Source: an uncultured Lachnospiraceae bacterium (GTDB lineage: Bacteria; Bacillota; Clostridia; Lachnospirales; Lachnospiraceae). From it: a stretch of DNA of 11,354 bases. The notes under the pieces were generated by a model, which saw only the letters and a program-made list of their open reading frames with translations, was not told where the DNA came from and searched no databases. Both the position numbers and the translations under genes were made by a program. This document shows positions 1 to 6,247 of the stretch, in pieces. The stretch covers positions 1-11,354 of the forward strand of contig CAJTMW010000043.1 in assembly GCA_910577275.1 (NCBI GenBank), written 5' to 3'. Position 1 is the first letter of the stretch, and each line of letters opens with the position of its first letter.

Positions 1-50
1 GCCGCAGCCACGGTCTGCGCTTCCGGCTCTTTGGGCTTTGCTTTAGGCAT
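1..50 (-). CDS. 5' end of an unidentified protein (runs off the left edge)
   Basis: Only about 16 codons are visible, reading M-P-K-A-K-P-K-E-P-E-A-Q-T-V-A-A. The start is supported by an AGGTG ribosome binding site seven bases upstream (58-62). The N-terminus is rich in Lys, Pro and Ala, as in flexible tails of nucleic-acid-binding or mobilisation proteins, but no family can be assigned. Two terminators lie directly upstream, so it probably has its own promoter or is controlled by read-through. Confidence 0.45.
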   Translation of the reverse strand, partial: MPKAKPKEPEAQTVAA

Positions 51-90
51 TTGTGTTCACCTCGCTTTCTCAATGTGGGTTTATGGGAAA

Positions 91-140
91 AAGAAAAAAG
101 GCGTGTACCCAGCCCCCAAGATGGGGCAGGATACACGCCT
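91..140 (-). terminator. Rho-independent terminator, minus strand (proximal of two)
   Basis: The arms 99-107 and 132-140 pair perfectly (AGGCGTGTA with TACACGCCT). Further pairing of 109-110 with 129-130 and of 112-116 with 123-127 gives a long GC-rich stem with small internal mismatches. On the minus strand the stem is followed by TTTTTTCTTTTT (91-99). It lies upstream of the leftmost gene and ends transcription arriving from the right. Confidence 0.75.
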
Positions 141-160
141 ATGTAACCGTCTGCGGACGC

Positions 161-213
161 AAAAAAAGAGCGGATACCGACCGCCGGATTTCTCCGACAG
201 CGATACCCGCTCT
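161..213 (-). terminator. Rho-independent terminator, minus strand (distal of two)
   Basis: Arms 167-179 and 201-213 form a 13-bp stem in minus-strand RNA, with two G-U wobbles. An inner stem (183-188 with 193-198) is capped by a GAAA tetraloop. The hairpin is followed by a run of seven T on the minus strand. The wobbles and the tetraloop fit minus-strand RNA. It lies directly after an in-frame TAG (212-214) that closes a short reading frame continuing past the truncated recombinase. Confidence 0.8.
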
Positions 214-289
214 ATGAAGTCTTGCTTTGTCTGATGGGCGTCCTACCCTCCTTGCGCCGCCCTGCGCTTTTGTTATCCTCTGTTTTGGG

Positions 290-637
290 TCAAAAAACAG
301 AACTAACATCACAAAGTCCCGTGTTTTCAGGGCTTTCTGAGTTTAGTTCTAAAATAACACAATCATCCTTTACCACAATACAATAAATTTCCCCCTGCTC
401 CGCCTTTTTTAACAGAGCGCGCACTGACGGGCGGTCAAAATTTTTCCCGCTGCAGCCGTCGTCGCAAAACTCGAGAATATCCGCCTTCCCGGCCTCCGGC
501 AACCCTCTTAAAAAGCCCCTGAGAAGATTTCTCTGATTTGCGATGCTGTCCGATTCCCGCTTTGCCGCCCCTTCCATATCCTTATCCTCATCGGAGATGC
601 GCAGGTAGATTGCGATGGTAAGTCTGCCTGTATTCAT
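290..637 (-). pseudogene. Large serine recombinase, N-terminal fragment
   Basis: The 115-residue frame begins with a serine-recombinase resolvase domain: YLRIS with the likely catalytic Ser15, then S-I-A-N-Q-R near 31-36, then DDGCSGKNFDRP (59-70), then IYCIVVKD (84-91). Family members continue KDLSRFGR at this point. Here the sequence changes to DDCVILEL and ends 24 residues later, so the rest of the catalytic domain, the recombinase domain and the zinc ribbon are missing. Full-length proteins of this type have about 500 residues. After the TGA the same frame stays open to a TAG at 212-214, with a basic stretch (AGRRKEGRTPIRQSKTS) that may be the tail of another gene. The ribosome binding site is weak. 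It cannot be an active recombinase. It differs clearly from the recombinase at 2223-3224, so it is not a duplicate of that gene. Confidence 0.8.
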
Positions 638-675
638 AAAATATCCGTTCGTCCGTATTTATAAGATTATTATTC

Positions 676-706
676 GGAGAAGTTCTTTTGATAGAACCGC
701 TTCTCC
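676..706. other. Inverted repeat upstream of the marR-like gene
   Basis: Arms 676-682 and 700-706 (GGAGAAG/CTTCTCC) enclose an inner GTTCT-N6-AGAAC dyad (682-686, 693-697). The inner half-sites match those of the palindrome at 811-824. There is no U-tract, so a terminator is unlikely. A second regulator site is possible. Nothing else recognisable lies in 638-780. Confidence 0.4.
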
Positions 707-781
707 CGGCAGGGTTCATAAATTCTCTTATATTTTTGCGCAGCGAAGGTTGCGTTTTTCAAAAAATTAAACATCTGTTGC

Positions 782-809
782 TTGACAAATTTTTCTCCCA
801 GAGTAAAAT
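782..809 (+). promoter_or_regulatory. Sigma-70 type promoter for the marR-like/permease unit
   Basis: A consensus TTGACA (782-787) is followed after 16 bases by TAAAAT (804-809). The start codon of the MarR-like gene is 31 bases downstream, with an AGAGGTG ribosome binding site. It is the only strong plus-strand promoter in this intergenic region. Confidence 0.7.
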
Positions 810-810
810 A

Positions 811-824
811 GTTCTAAAAAGAAC
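811..824. promoter_or_regulatory. Palindromic operator candidate, GTTCT-AAAA-AGAAC
   Basis: A perfect 5-4-5 palindrome begins one base after the -10 element, where a bound repressor would block initiation. MarR-family regulators commonly bind such dyads and repress their own operon. The same half-sites recur at 682-697 with a 6-base spacer. The assignment to the downstream MarR-like protein is inferred from position. Confidence 0.55.
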
Positions 825-839
825 AAAAAGAGGTGAATT

Positions 840-1280
840 ATGCTCCCCCTAAATCCCTGGGAACATCCCAATGCGCTGAAAAAGCTTTATTCCAGATGTG
901 TCGGCGACGTCTGCGTCAGGCATAAAATAAGCCGTATGGAGCTGGACATTCTGCTGTTCCTTGCAAACAATCCCCTCTATGACACCGCAACCGATATCGT
1001 GGATATCAGATATCTGTCGAAATCCCAGGTATCGGCCTCCATCAGGCTTCTGGAGGAATGCGGCTACATCAGAAAGGAATATACGGACAGCAACCGGAAA
1101 ACGGCTCATTTAAGAATATGTGAAGCTGCTGCGGAGATTCTCCGGGACGGGAAAGCTGCGCAGGAAAAATTCCTTTCAATCATGATGGAAGATTTTTCCC
1201 CAGAGGAGCAGATTTGCATGAAACAATATTACGACCGCATTTACCATAACATCAGCCGTTATCTGAAGGAGGAAGATTGA
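840..1280 (+). CDS. MarR-family winged-helix transcriptional regulator
   Basis: The 146-residue protein has the usual MarR length and layout. An N-terminal dimerisation helix leads to a helix-turn-helix with the recognition helix at about 60-77 (SKSQVSASIRLLEECGYI). The wing is near 83-94 (DSNRKTAHLRIC), and a C-terminal helical dimerisation part ends in RYLKEED. SKS-V---I--LE--GYI is typical of the family. The ATG is set by AGAGGTG seven bases upstream. It is probably an autorepressor acting on the palindrome at 811-824 and controlling the permease 114 bases downstream. The ligand cannot be told from the sequence. The pair sits between two truncated recombinase genes, which suggests it arrived as cargo. 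Confidence 0.85.
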   Translation: MLPLNPWEHPNALKKLYSRCVGDVCVRHKISRMELDILLFLANNPLYDTATDIVDIRYLSKSQVSASIRLLEECGYIRKEYTDSNRKTAHLRICEAAAEILRDGKAAQEKFLSIMMEDFSPEEQICMKQYYDRIYHNISRYLKEED

Positions 1281-1345
1281 AAATTAAAATTTTAATCCAA
1301 AGAGTTTTTTGTCTGCGCAGCGCCCACAAACTCCGTTATGCGCAC

Positions 1346-1366
1346 GGACTCAGCAAAGCTGAGTCC
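1346..1366. other. Perfect hairpin between the regulator and permease genes
   Basis: A 9-bp perfect stem (GGACTCAGC/GCTGAGTCC) with an AAA loop lies 28 bases before the permease start. On the plus strand it is followed by A residues, so it is not an intrinsic terminator. It could modulate translation or mRNA stability between the two cistrons. A longer frame running through it from 1338 is not preferred, because it lacks a ribosome binding site. Confidence 0.45.
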
Positions 1367-1394
1367 AAAAAACAGCAGAAATGAGGATAAAAAA

Positions 1395-2165
1395 ATGATA
1401 TTTAAATTTGTAATTTGCTTTATTGCCGGTATAGGAGCCGGACTTGGAACCGGTTTTGCGGGCATGAGCGCCGCCGCTGTCATCAGTCCCATGCTGATTA
1501 CCTTTCTTGGGCTCCCGGCCTATGAGGCCATCGGGATTGCCCTTGCCAGCGACGTTCTTGCAAGCGCCGTCAGCGCTTATACCTACGGAAAAAACAAAAA
1601 TCTCGATATCCGCAACGGAATCGTCATGATGGCCGCGGTTTTGCTGTTTACTCTCGTAGGAAGCTTTGTTGCCAGCCGGGTTCCCAATACCACAATGGGA
1701 AGCTTTTCCGTATTTATGACGCTGCTTCTCGGCATTAAGTTTATTGTAAAGCCCGTCATGACCACAAAGGAATCCATGGCGGCCGTCAGCGCCGGGAAGC
1801 GTATCGTCCAGTCCCTTATCAGCGGAACCATGGTCGGATTTATCTGCGGCTTCGTGGGAGCGGGCGGCGGAATGATGATGCTGCTTCTCTTAACCAGCGT
1901 TCTGGGATATGAGCTGAAAACAGCCGTGGGAACCAGCGTTTTTATTATGGCCTTTACCGCTTTTACAGGCGCGGTGAGCCACTTTGCCATCGGCGGCATG
2001 CCGGATATCTGGTGTCTGGTTTTCTGTGTGGCCTCCACCCTGCTCTGGGCTAGGATTGCCGCAAAATTCGCCAACAAAGCCAGCGCCGCCACCTTAAACC
2101 GGGCCACCGGCGTGGTGCTGGCGGTTCTGGGGACTGCGATTCTTGCGGTAAACTACTTAAAATAA
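1395..2165 (+). CDS. TauE/SafE-family membrane permease (DUF81-type anion exporter)
   Basis: The 256-residue integral membrane protein has about eight hydrophobic segments and the internal duplication of the TauE/SafE family. The first half carries AGIGAGLGTGFAGMSAAAVISP (about 11-32) and the second GFICGFVGAGGGMMMLLLL (148-166), each followed by a G-A-SD/GTSV-type segment. Members export sulfite, sulfoacetate or related organic anions at the cytoplasmic membrane. The substrate here is unknown. The ATG at 1395 is chosen over one at 1338 because GAGGAT lies just upstream and the hydrophobic first helix begins there. It probably shares the promoter of the MarR-like gene and ends at a strong terminator. 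Confidence 0.85.
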   Translation: MIFKFVICFIAGIGAGLGTGFAGMSAAAVISPMLITFLGLPAYEAIGIALASDVLASAVSAYTYGKNKNLDIRNGIVMMAAVLLFTLVGSFVASRVPNTTMGSFSVFMTLLLGIKFIVKPVMTTKESMAAVSAGKRIVQSLISGTMVGFICGFVGAGGGMMMLLLLTSVLGYELKTAVGTSVFIMAFTAFTGAVSHFAIGGMPDIWCLVFCVASTLLWARIAAKFANKASAATLNRATGVVLAVLGTAILAVNYLK

Positions 2166-2175
2166 TTCTTTATGA

Positions 2176-2207
2176 GCGGAAAGCCTGAAAGCTTTCCGCC
2201 CTTTTTC
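2176..2207 (+). terminator. Rho-independent terminator of the marR-like/permease unit
   Basis: A 9-bp perfect stem (2176-2184 with 2191-2199, GCGGAAAGC/GCTTTCCGC) has a CTGAAA loop and is followed by CCTTTTT. It begins 11 bases after the permease stop codon. It also separates this unit from the convergent recombinase gene ending at 2223. Confidence 0.85.
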
Positions 2208-2222
2208 TTCCATGATTTCCGG

Positions 2223-3224
2223 CTATGGTTCGGATACGTTCCCGCTCCTTTTTCCCTTCTCCATCCTCTCCTGTGCCCTCTTAAAAACCCCCTCATCCAC
2301 AAGAGCCTCATGAGTGCCCCGGACAATCACCCACTCCTTTTGCGGAATGCGCTGCCGCCCTTTCCCCTCATAAAAGGACTGCCGCCTGCGTCCCTGCACC
2401 ATATGCCCCAGATAAACCTCGCCTGAAAGAATATTTTTGATGGTCGGCGGCTTCCACACAGCTTCTGCGTACCGCCTTGCTTTCGCCTCCCCCTTTTGAT
2501 AACGGTAACGGGCAGGCGACGGGATTTCCCGCCGGTTCAGGCTTTCCGCTATCTGACGATATGCCGCGCCACTAAGGAACAGGTCAAATATTTCCCTGAC
2601 CACCGGCGCGGTTTCCGGGTCGGGCTTAAGGCGGCGGGGATGGTCCGCGCATTTCCTGTAGCCGTAGGGCGCCCATGTGCCGATAAACTCGCCTCTTTGC
2701 TGTCTGAGCGCAAGGGCGGAACCGATTTTCCGTGAGATATCCCTGCTGTAAAATTCGTTCATCATATTTCGCAGGGGAATGAGATACCCTTCCTCACCCT
2801 TTTCCGCCGTCAGGGAATCAAAGCCCTCCGCAACTGCCACAAAGCGCACGCCCAAAAGGGGAAACAGCCTTTCCAGATAGTTCCCGGCTTCCAGATAATT
2901 TCTCCCGAAACGGGACAAATCCTTTACCGCAATACAGTTAATCTTCCCGCTTTTCACGTCGCCAAGAAGCCTCTCAAATTCCGGGCGGTGAAAATCCGTA
3001 CCGCTTTTGCCGTTGTCGCTGTACATTCCCGCAAACTCCATATCCGGCTGCGCTTCTATATAATGAAGAATCATCTCCTCCTGAGTTTTTATGGTATCCG
3101 CCCCCGCTCTCCCGCCGTCCTCCACAGAAAGACGCACATAGCCGCCGGCGCGATAAATTTTCTCCTCCTTCGGCTTTATGGGCGCCGCGGACAGGGGATT
3201 GACTTTTCGCTTTGTTCTTGCCAT
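2223..3224 (-). pseudogene. Large serine recombinase lacking its C-terminal zinc-ribbon region
   Basis: The 333 residues contain a complete catalytic domain: YVRLSVED with the likely nucleophile Ser33, YSDNGKSGTDFHRPEF near 68-83, KDLSRFGRNYLE (101-112) and RDISRKI (161-167). The start of the recombinase domain follows (PYGYRK from 186, then TIKNILSGEVYLGHMVQG). The frame ends at KGKRSGNVSEP, where relatives continue with a Cys-rich zinc ribbon and coiled coil for another 150-200 residues, so the protein is probably inactive or only partly functional. The start is firm: GGAGGTG lies seven bases upstream. That ribosome binding site is buried in an 11-bp hairpin. Enzymes of this group excise and integrate clostridial conjugative or mobilisable elements. 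It is read convergently towards the permease gene. A natural short form is less likely. Confidence 0.8.
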
Positions 3225-3231
3225 AAAAACA

Positions 3232-3258
3232 CCTCCGGCTCACCATATGAACCGGAGG
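3232..3258 (-). promoter_or_regulatory. Hairpin sequestering the ribosome binding site of the recombinase
   Basis: In minus-strand RNA, 3258-3248 (CCTCCGGTTCA) pairs with 3242-3232 (TGAGCCGGAGG), giving 11 bp with one G-U wobble and a five-base loop. The GGAGG of the 3' arm is the Shine-Dalgarno sequence of the gene starting at 3224. Translation would be blocked unless an upstream ribosome opens the stem. A frame without an identified start ends in TGA at 3240-3242 inside the hairpin, which fits translational coupling. Confidence 0.55.
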
Positions 3259-3361
3259 CATGTCATTATTCCTCTTTGACTCCTTCGCGCCAGACTCTCC
3301 CATATATTGCTTTCGGATATTCTCACACTATCTGGAAAGCAAAGCATACTACACACGAAGA

Positions 3362-4936
3362 TTATTTTATTATTTTCTCAATCACACAGCTATGGGGCTT
3401 GTTCGGATTATTCCTGTCATAATTCACCCCTGCCAGAAGAATTTCCCCTGAATATCCTTCAAGCGCCCGGGTATACTGTCTGTCCTTAATCTGCTGTATC
3501 GCCGCGCTTACCGTCCCGTCATATTTCAGTTCTATCACCAGCGCGGGATTACGGGTATGGGGAAGCGGCAGAAATACGATGTCCGCAAAGCCTTTTCCTG
3601 ACGGGAACTCCCGCACCAGTCTGTAATCCTTCCTTGCACTGTAATAGGCAAGACCGATTGCACAGGCCAGCGAATTTTCATCATTATATGTCAGCACGGA
3701 CGCCACTTCCATATGCGCCGCATCAAGCCCTTCGGCAACTCTGTCCGCATCGCCGCTTAACGTATCCTTCAGCAATTTTTCCGACGCCTTGAGAACGCTC
3801 ATGACCTCCGGCCATCCTCCCACGCTCATGGCGTTCTCAAACTCCTCAATAATTTCCTTATTGGGAATAAAAGCCTCCTTTTTCTTTGCGTCGTAAGCAA
3901 GATAGCCAAGATGAATCAGCAATGTAAGCACATCATCGCCCGTCTTTAGTGTACGCATATCATTCTGAAAGCTATGGGTATTGACTCTCACGCGTCCTCC
4001 GCCAAGCATCTGCACAATTTCGCCCTTAAGTCCGTCAAAATCCATATCTATATAAACCTTCAACGCATCGTACACCTCCGTTGAAGTCCAGTAATTGGAA
4101 TAATCCTGACAGCTCATCGCTTCCACAACAGATTTTGGATTGTAGATATGCTGAAATTTCTTAAATTGATAACCGTCATACCAGCTGCCGGTCTCTGCAA
4201 AATCCATATCAAATTTTTTACAAAGCGCTCTGACCTCGTCTTCCGTAAATCCAGTGTATTCCTCTAACGCCTTCTGGTCTGTCATCGAGTATTCCCAGAA
4301 CATATTTAGCGCGGAATGTTGCCCATATTTTCTTACCGGGAGAATTCCCGTCATATACGCAAGGGCGACATAGGGCTGGTCTTTCAGAAGATTTCTCAGG
4401 AAATCAAGATACTGTCTCTTCAATGCCTCCGACTCTTGCCTCTCGCGCATTACACAGTCCCACTCGTCAATCAGAAAAACAAACTGCTTATCCGTTTTTA
4501 CATAGAGTCTCCTTAGCGCGGCGGCAAGCTCCATATCCTTCGTTTCCAGAACTTCTCCATATTCCTCCCAAAGCTCGCAGACCACTTCTTTTGTCAGGTA
4601 GTCCGTTACCTCCCGCTCCCCCGCCTCAATCAAAAACTGCTGCATATTCAGACAAATAACGTCATACTGATTGAGATACTGCAGAAACGTCTTTTTTTTC
4701 TCTATTTTGCGTCCCTCAAATAAAGCCCCTGAATCGCACCCGCGGCTATAGTATGCCGCAAGCATTTCAAGCGCCATGGACTTTCCAAAGCGGCGCGGCC
4801 TGCTGACGCAAATATACTTTTGTTTGGTATGCATACACCTGTTTGTATACTCTATCAGTCCGGTCTTATCCACATAGATTTCCGAATTGACTGCTTCACG
4901 AAAACCTGCATTTTTCGGATTCACATATATTCCCAT
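3362..4936 (-). CDS. AAA-ATPase-like protein with C-terminal PD-(D/E)XK nuclease-like domain
   Basis: The 524-residue protein matches the widespread AAA-ATPase_like plus PDDEXK_9 architecture. An N-terminal VDKTGLIEY segment (22-30) is followed by the family's Walker A variant SRPRRFGKS (45-53), Walker B FLIDEWD (154-160) and a TGILP sensor-like motif (196-200). The conserved YDGYQF (253-258), IYNPKSV (264-270) and YWTSTEV (282-288) come next. The C-terminus has a nuclease-like core: GFADIVFLP with Asp451, VIELK with Glu469 and Lys471, and a downstream Gln/Lys-rich helix. Length and motifs are complete, so it should be intact. The family is abundant in gut anaerobes, often in many copies and near mobile DNA. 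A role in DNA processing or defence is suspected but not established. The start is set by GAGGTGATTT before ATG, with a promoter at 4961-4989. Confidence 0.85.
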   Translation of the reverse strand: MGIYVNPKNAGFREAVNSEIYVDKTGLIEYTNRCMHTKQKYICVSRPRRFGKSMALEMLAAYYSRGCDSGALFEGRKIEKKKTFLQYLNQYDVICLNMQQFLIEAGEREVTDYLTKEVVCELWEEYGEVLETKDMELAAALRRLYVKTDKQFVFLIDEWDCVMRERQESEALKRQYLDFLRNLLKDQPYVALAYMTGILPVRKYGQHSALNMFWEYSMTDQKALEEYTGFTEDEVRALCKKFDMDFAETGSWYDGYQFKKFQHIYNPKSVVEAMSCQDYSNYWTSTEVYDALKVYIDMDFDGLKGEIVQMLGGGRVRVNTHSFQNDMRTLKTGDDVLTLLIHLGYLAYDAKKKEAFIPNKEIIEEFENAMSVGGWPEVMSVLKASEKLLKDTLSGDADRVAEGLDAAHMEVASVLTYNDENSLACAIGLAYYSARKDYRLVREFPSGKGFADIVFLPLPHTRNPALVIELKYDGTVSAAIQQIKDRQYTRALEGYSGEILLAGVNYDRNNPNKPHSCVIEKIIK

Positions 4937-4960
4937 AAATCACCTCTCCTCAATAATTTT

Positions 4961-4989
4961 ATTATATGGGAGAGCAGGTAAATTAACAA
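4961..4989 (-). promoter_or_regulatory. Sigma-70 type promoter of the AAA-ATPase-like gene
   Basis: On the minus strand TTGTTA (4989-4984) and a perfect TATAAT (4966-4961) are 17 bases apart. The start codon is 24 bases downstream. It is divergent from the promoter of the GyrI-like gene. Confidence 0.6.
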
Positions 4990-5062
4990 GCATATTGTTA
5001 TTATATTATAAAACTGTTACGCCCTCCCAGGTATCTGATTAAAAAATATATAAAAAAAATAA

Positions 5063-5099
5063 ACCTTGACAAAAGGTGTCAGGATATACATGATAAAAT
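5063..5099 (+). promoter_or_regulatory. Promoter/operator region of the GyrI-like gene
   Basis: A consensus TTGACA (5066-5071) is embedded in two overlapping dyads: ACCTT-N5-AAGGT (5063-5067, 5073-5077) and TGACA-N5-TGTCA around 5067-5081. An AT-rich -10 candidate lies in TGATAAAAT (5091-5099), with a longer than normal spacer. Long spacers with a dyad are typical of promoters activated by MerR-type regulators, but no such regulator is in the window. The -10 choice is uncertain. Confidence 0.45.
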
Positions 5100-5129
5100 T
5101 ATTGAAAAGAGAAAATTGGAGGAGGAACA

Positions 5130-5564
5130 ATGCAGAGTGTAAGAATTTATGAAATGCCGGCCTGTAAAATGGTCTCGTCTGGAACAGGTATGCCTGGAGA
5201 AGGAAAATTAAATCTGTTTGACGAATGGTTATCTTCCCAAAAAAGAGGGATGTTCCCAAAAGATTTCCTGTATTGGACAGGAGAAGGTTTTGTCTGGCTG
5301 TATATATATGAAGATGGAATGGATGTTCCGGACGAATTTGAAATAACAGACTTCCGGGGTGGTCTTTATGCTGTGGCAACCGACATAGACCGGAAAACAG
5401 ATAAGGGGCTTATGGACACGGAGGTAGATAAGTTTCTAAGTGAAAACGGATTTGAGCGTGACGCATCACGTTCCGAATTAGGAAATATAATTACGTCGCC
5501 GCTTGCGAAAAAAGTAATGGGGTATGAGCAGATGGACTACTATATCCCAATAAAAGCAAAATAA
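5130..5564 (+). CDS. GyrI-like / AraC-effector-binding domain protein
   Basis: The 144-residue single-domain protein resembles the GyrI-like small-molecule-binding fold found at the C-terminus of AraC- and MerR-type multidrug regulators. It opens with VRIYEMPACKMVSSGTG. In the middle are a W-x-x-x-Q-rich helix and FVWLYIYEDG (54-63). GGLYAVATDI (77-86) is the family's conserved aromatic/small-residue strand, and YYIPIK lies at the end. No DNA-binding domain is present, so it is a stand-alone ligand sensor or sequestering protein, not a regulator by itself. A very strong GGAGGAGG lies upstream of ATG. The DUF3788 gene follows 53 bases later with no terminator between, so they are probably co-transcribed. 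Confidence 0.7.
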   Translation: MQSVRIYEMPACKMVSSGTGMPGEGKLNLFDEWLSSQKRGMFPKDFLYWTGEGFVWLYIYEDGMDVPDEFEITDFRGGLYAVATDIDRKTDKGLMDTEVDKFLSENGFERDASRSELGNIITSPLAKKVMGYEQMDYYIPIKAK

Positions 5565-5617
5565 ACCCATTTTTGCAGAGGGGTAAAAATGAGTGAATCG
5601 GTATTTGGAGGGGAGCT

Positions 5618-6049
5618 ATGTACGAGAGAATGCTGAATAAGCAGGTTATTCCAACTGTAGAGGAATTGGCAGCGCATTGTTCGGAAAATGCAGAACGCTT
5701 TTTACTGATAAATGATTGGCTGACTGCTGCGTTTCATACAGAACAAAAAGTGGTTTTTCCTTATGGCAACAAATACGGCTGGGGAATCGGACATTATAAA
5801 AAGAAAAAGCTTATGTGCAATATCTTTGCCGAAGCTGGCGCATTTACAGTTATGATGAGATTAACAGATGCGCAATATGAAACGGTTTATGAGTCGCTGA
5901 AAAAATACACCCGGGAACACATTGATAATAAATATCCCTGTGGCGATGGCGGCTGGATACATTATCGGGTTACCTGTCAGGAACATTATGAAGATATTAA
6001 GAAACTGTTAGAGGTAAAATGTTGTAACAGTTCAGCCATGCAGAATTGA
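5618..6049 (+). CDS. DUF3788-family protein, last codons altered by a miniature element
   Basis: The 143 residues fit DUF3788, small cytoplasmic proteins of unknown function. Visible features are W34 in INDWLTAAF, YGWGIGHYKKKK (53-64), the strand GAFTVMMRL (74-82) and GGWIHYRV (111-118). GGAGGGGAGCT precedes the ATG. A 16-codon overlapping frame (5589-5636) also has a ribosome binding site and could be a leader, but it is not conserved-looking. The final residues after KC (C-N-S-S-A-M-Q-N) are encoded by the inverted-repeat element at 6024-6210. Removing that element and one direct-repeat copy restores KCL and a TGA at 6221-6223, so the original protein had 136 residues and the insertion is probably harmless. 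Confidence 0.75.
   Translation: MYERMLNKQVIPTVEELAAHCSENAERFLLINDWLTAAFHTEQKVVFPYGNKYGWGIGHYKKKKLMCNIFAEAGAFTVMMRLTDAQYETVYESLKKYTREHIDNKYPCGDGGWIHYRVTCQEHYEDIKKLLEVKCCNSSAMQN
6016..6023. repeat. Left 8-bp direct repeat (target site duplication) AAAATGTT
   Basis: Identical to 6211-6218. It directly abuts the GTAA terminus of the miniature element. IS66-family elements make 8-bp duplications. Confidence 0.7.
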
Positions 6050-6210
6050 GTGTACAATTTGTACGTGGGAGCTTGCTCACTAAGGGCAAATTGTATACTC
6101 AATTCTATAGGGCGGACGCCCGACATGAAATAAGTCACCAGCCAATTCATGATATTGTCAATCATTACGTAAAATCTGGTGACTTATGAATGGCATGGCT
6201 GAACTTTTAC
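6024..6210. mobile_element. IS66-like MITE, 187 bp, non-autonomous
   Basis: The ends are 18-bp inverted repeats with one mismatch (6024-6041 and 6193-6210), starting GTAA. The pairing continues four bases into the flanks with one more mismatch. Flanking copies of AAAATGTT (6016-6023, 6211-6218) form an 8-bp target duplication. GTAA termini and 8-bp duplications are the hallmark of the IS66 family. No transposase is encoded, so it would need a transposase supplied in trans. Inside lie nested foldbacks. 6042-6061 pairs with 6087-6106 as 20 bp including one G-U in plus-strand RNA, and is topped by GAG-CUUG-CUC (6069-6078). There is a short GGGC/GCCC hairpin (6110-6121). A 12-bp perfect pair joins 6130-6141 and 6176-6187. 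The whole element can fold into a multibranched RNA closed by its own ends. Confidence 0.75.
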
Positions 6211-6218
6211 AAAATGTT
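6211..6218. repeat. Right 8-bp direct repeat (target site duplication) AAAATGTT
   Basis: The matching copy of 6016-6023 on the other side of the miniature element. Together they define the insertion point inside the penultimate codons of the DUF3788 gene. Confidence 0.7.
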
Positions 6219-6247
6219 TGTGAAAGATTTTTTCAAATCTTTCCTCT

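Noticed and set aside
1346..1366. Perfect hairpin as a terminator of the MarR-like gene
   Set aside because: It is followed by A residues on the plus strand and has no U-tract on the minus strand, so it does not fit an intrinsic terminator.
1338..1394. Upstream ATG as the permease start
   Set aside because: There is no ribosome binding site, the added residues are polar and include the hairpin sequence, and ATG 1395 has GAGGAT and starts the first membrane helix.
2974..3303. 109-codon minus-strand frame overlapping the recombinase start
   Set aside because: It runs through the catalytic domain of the recombinase in another phase, with a composition (many G, S and R) typical of a shadow frame.
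6222..6243. AT-rich 9-bp foldback after DUF3788 as a terminator
   Set aside because: The stem is nearly all A-T and there is no U-tract after it.
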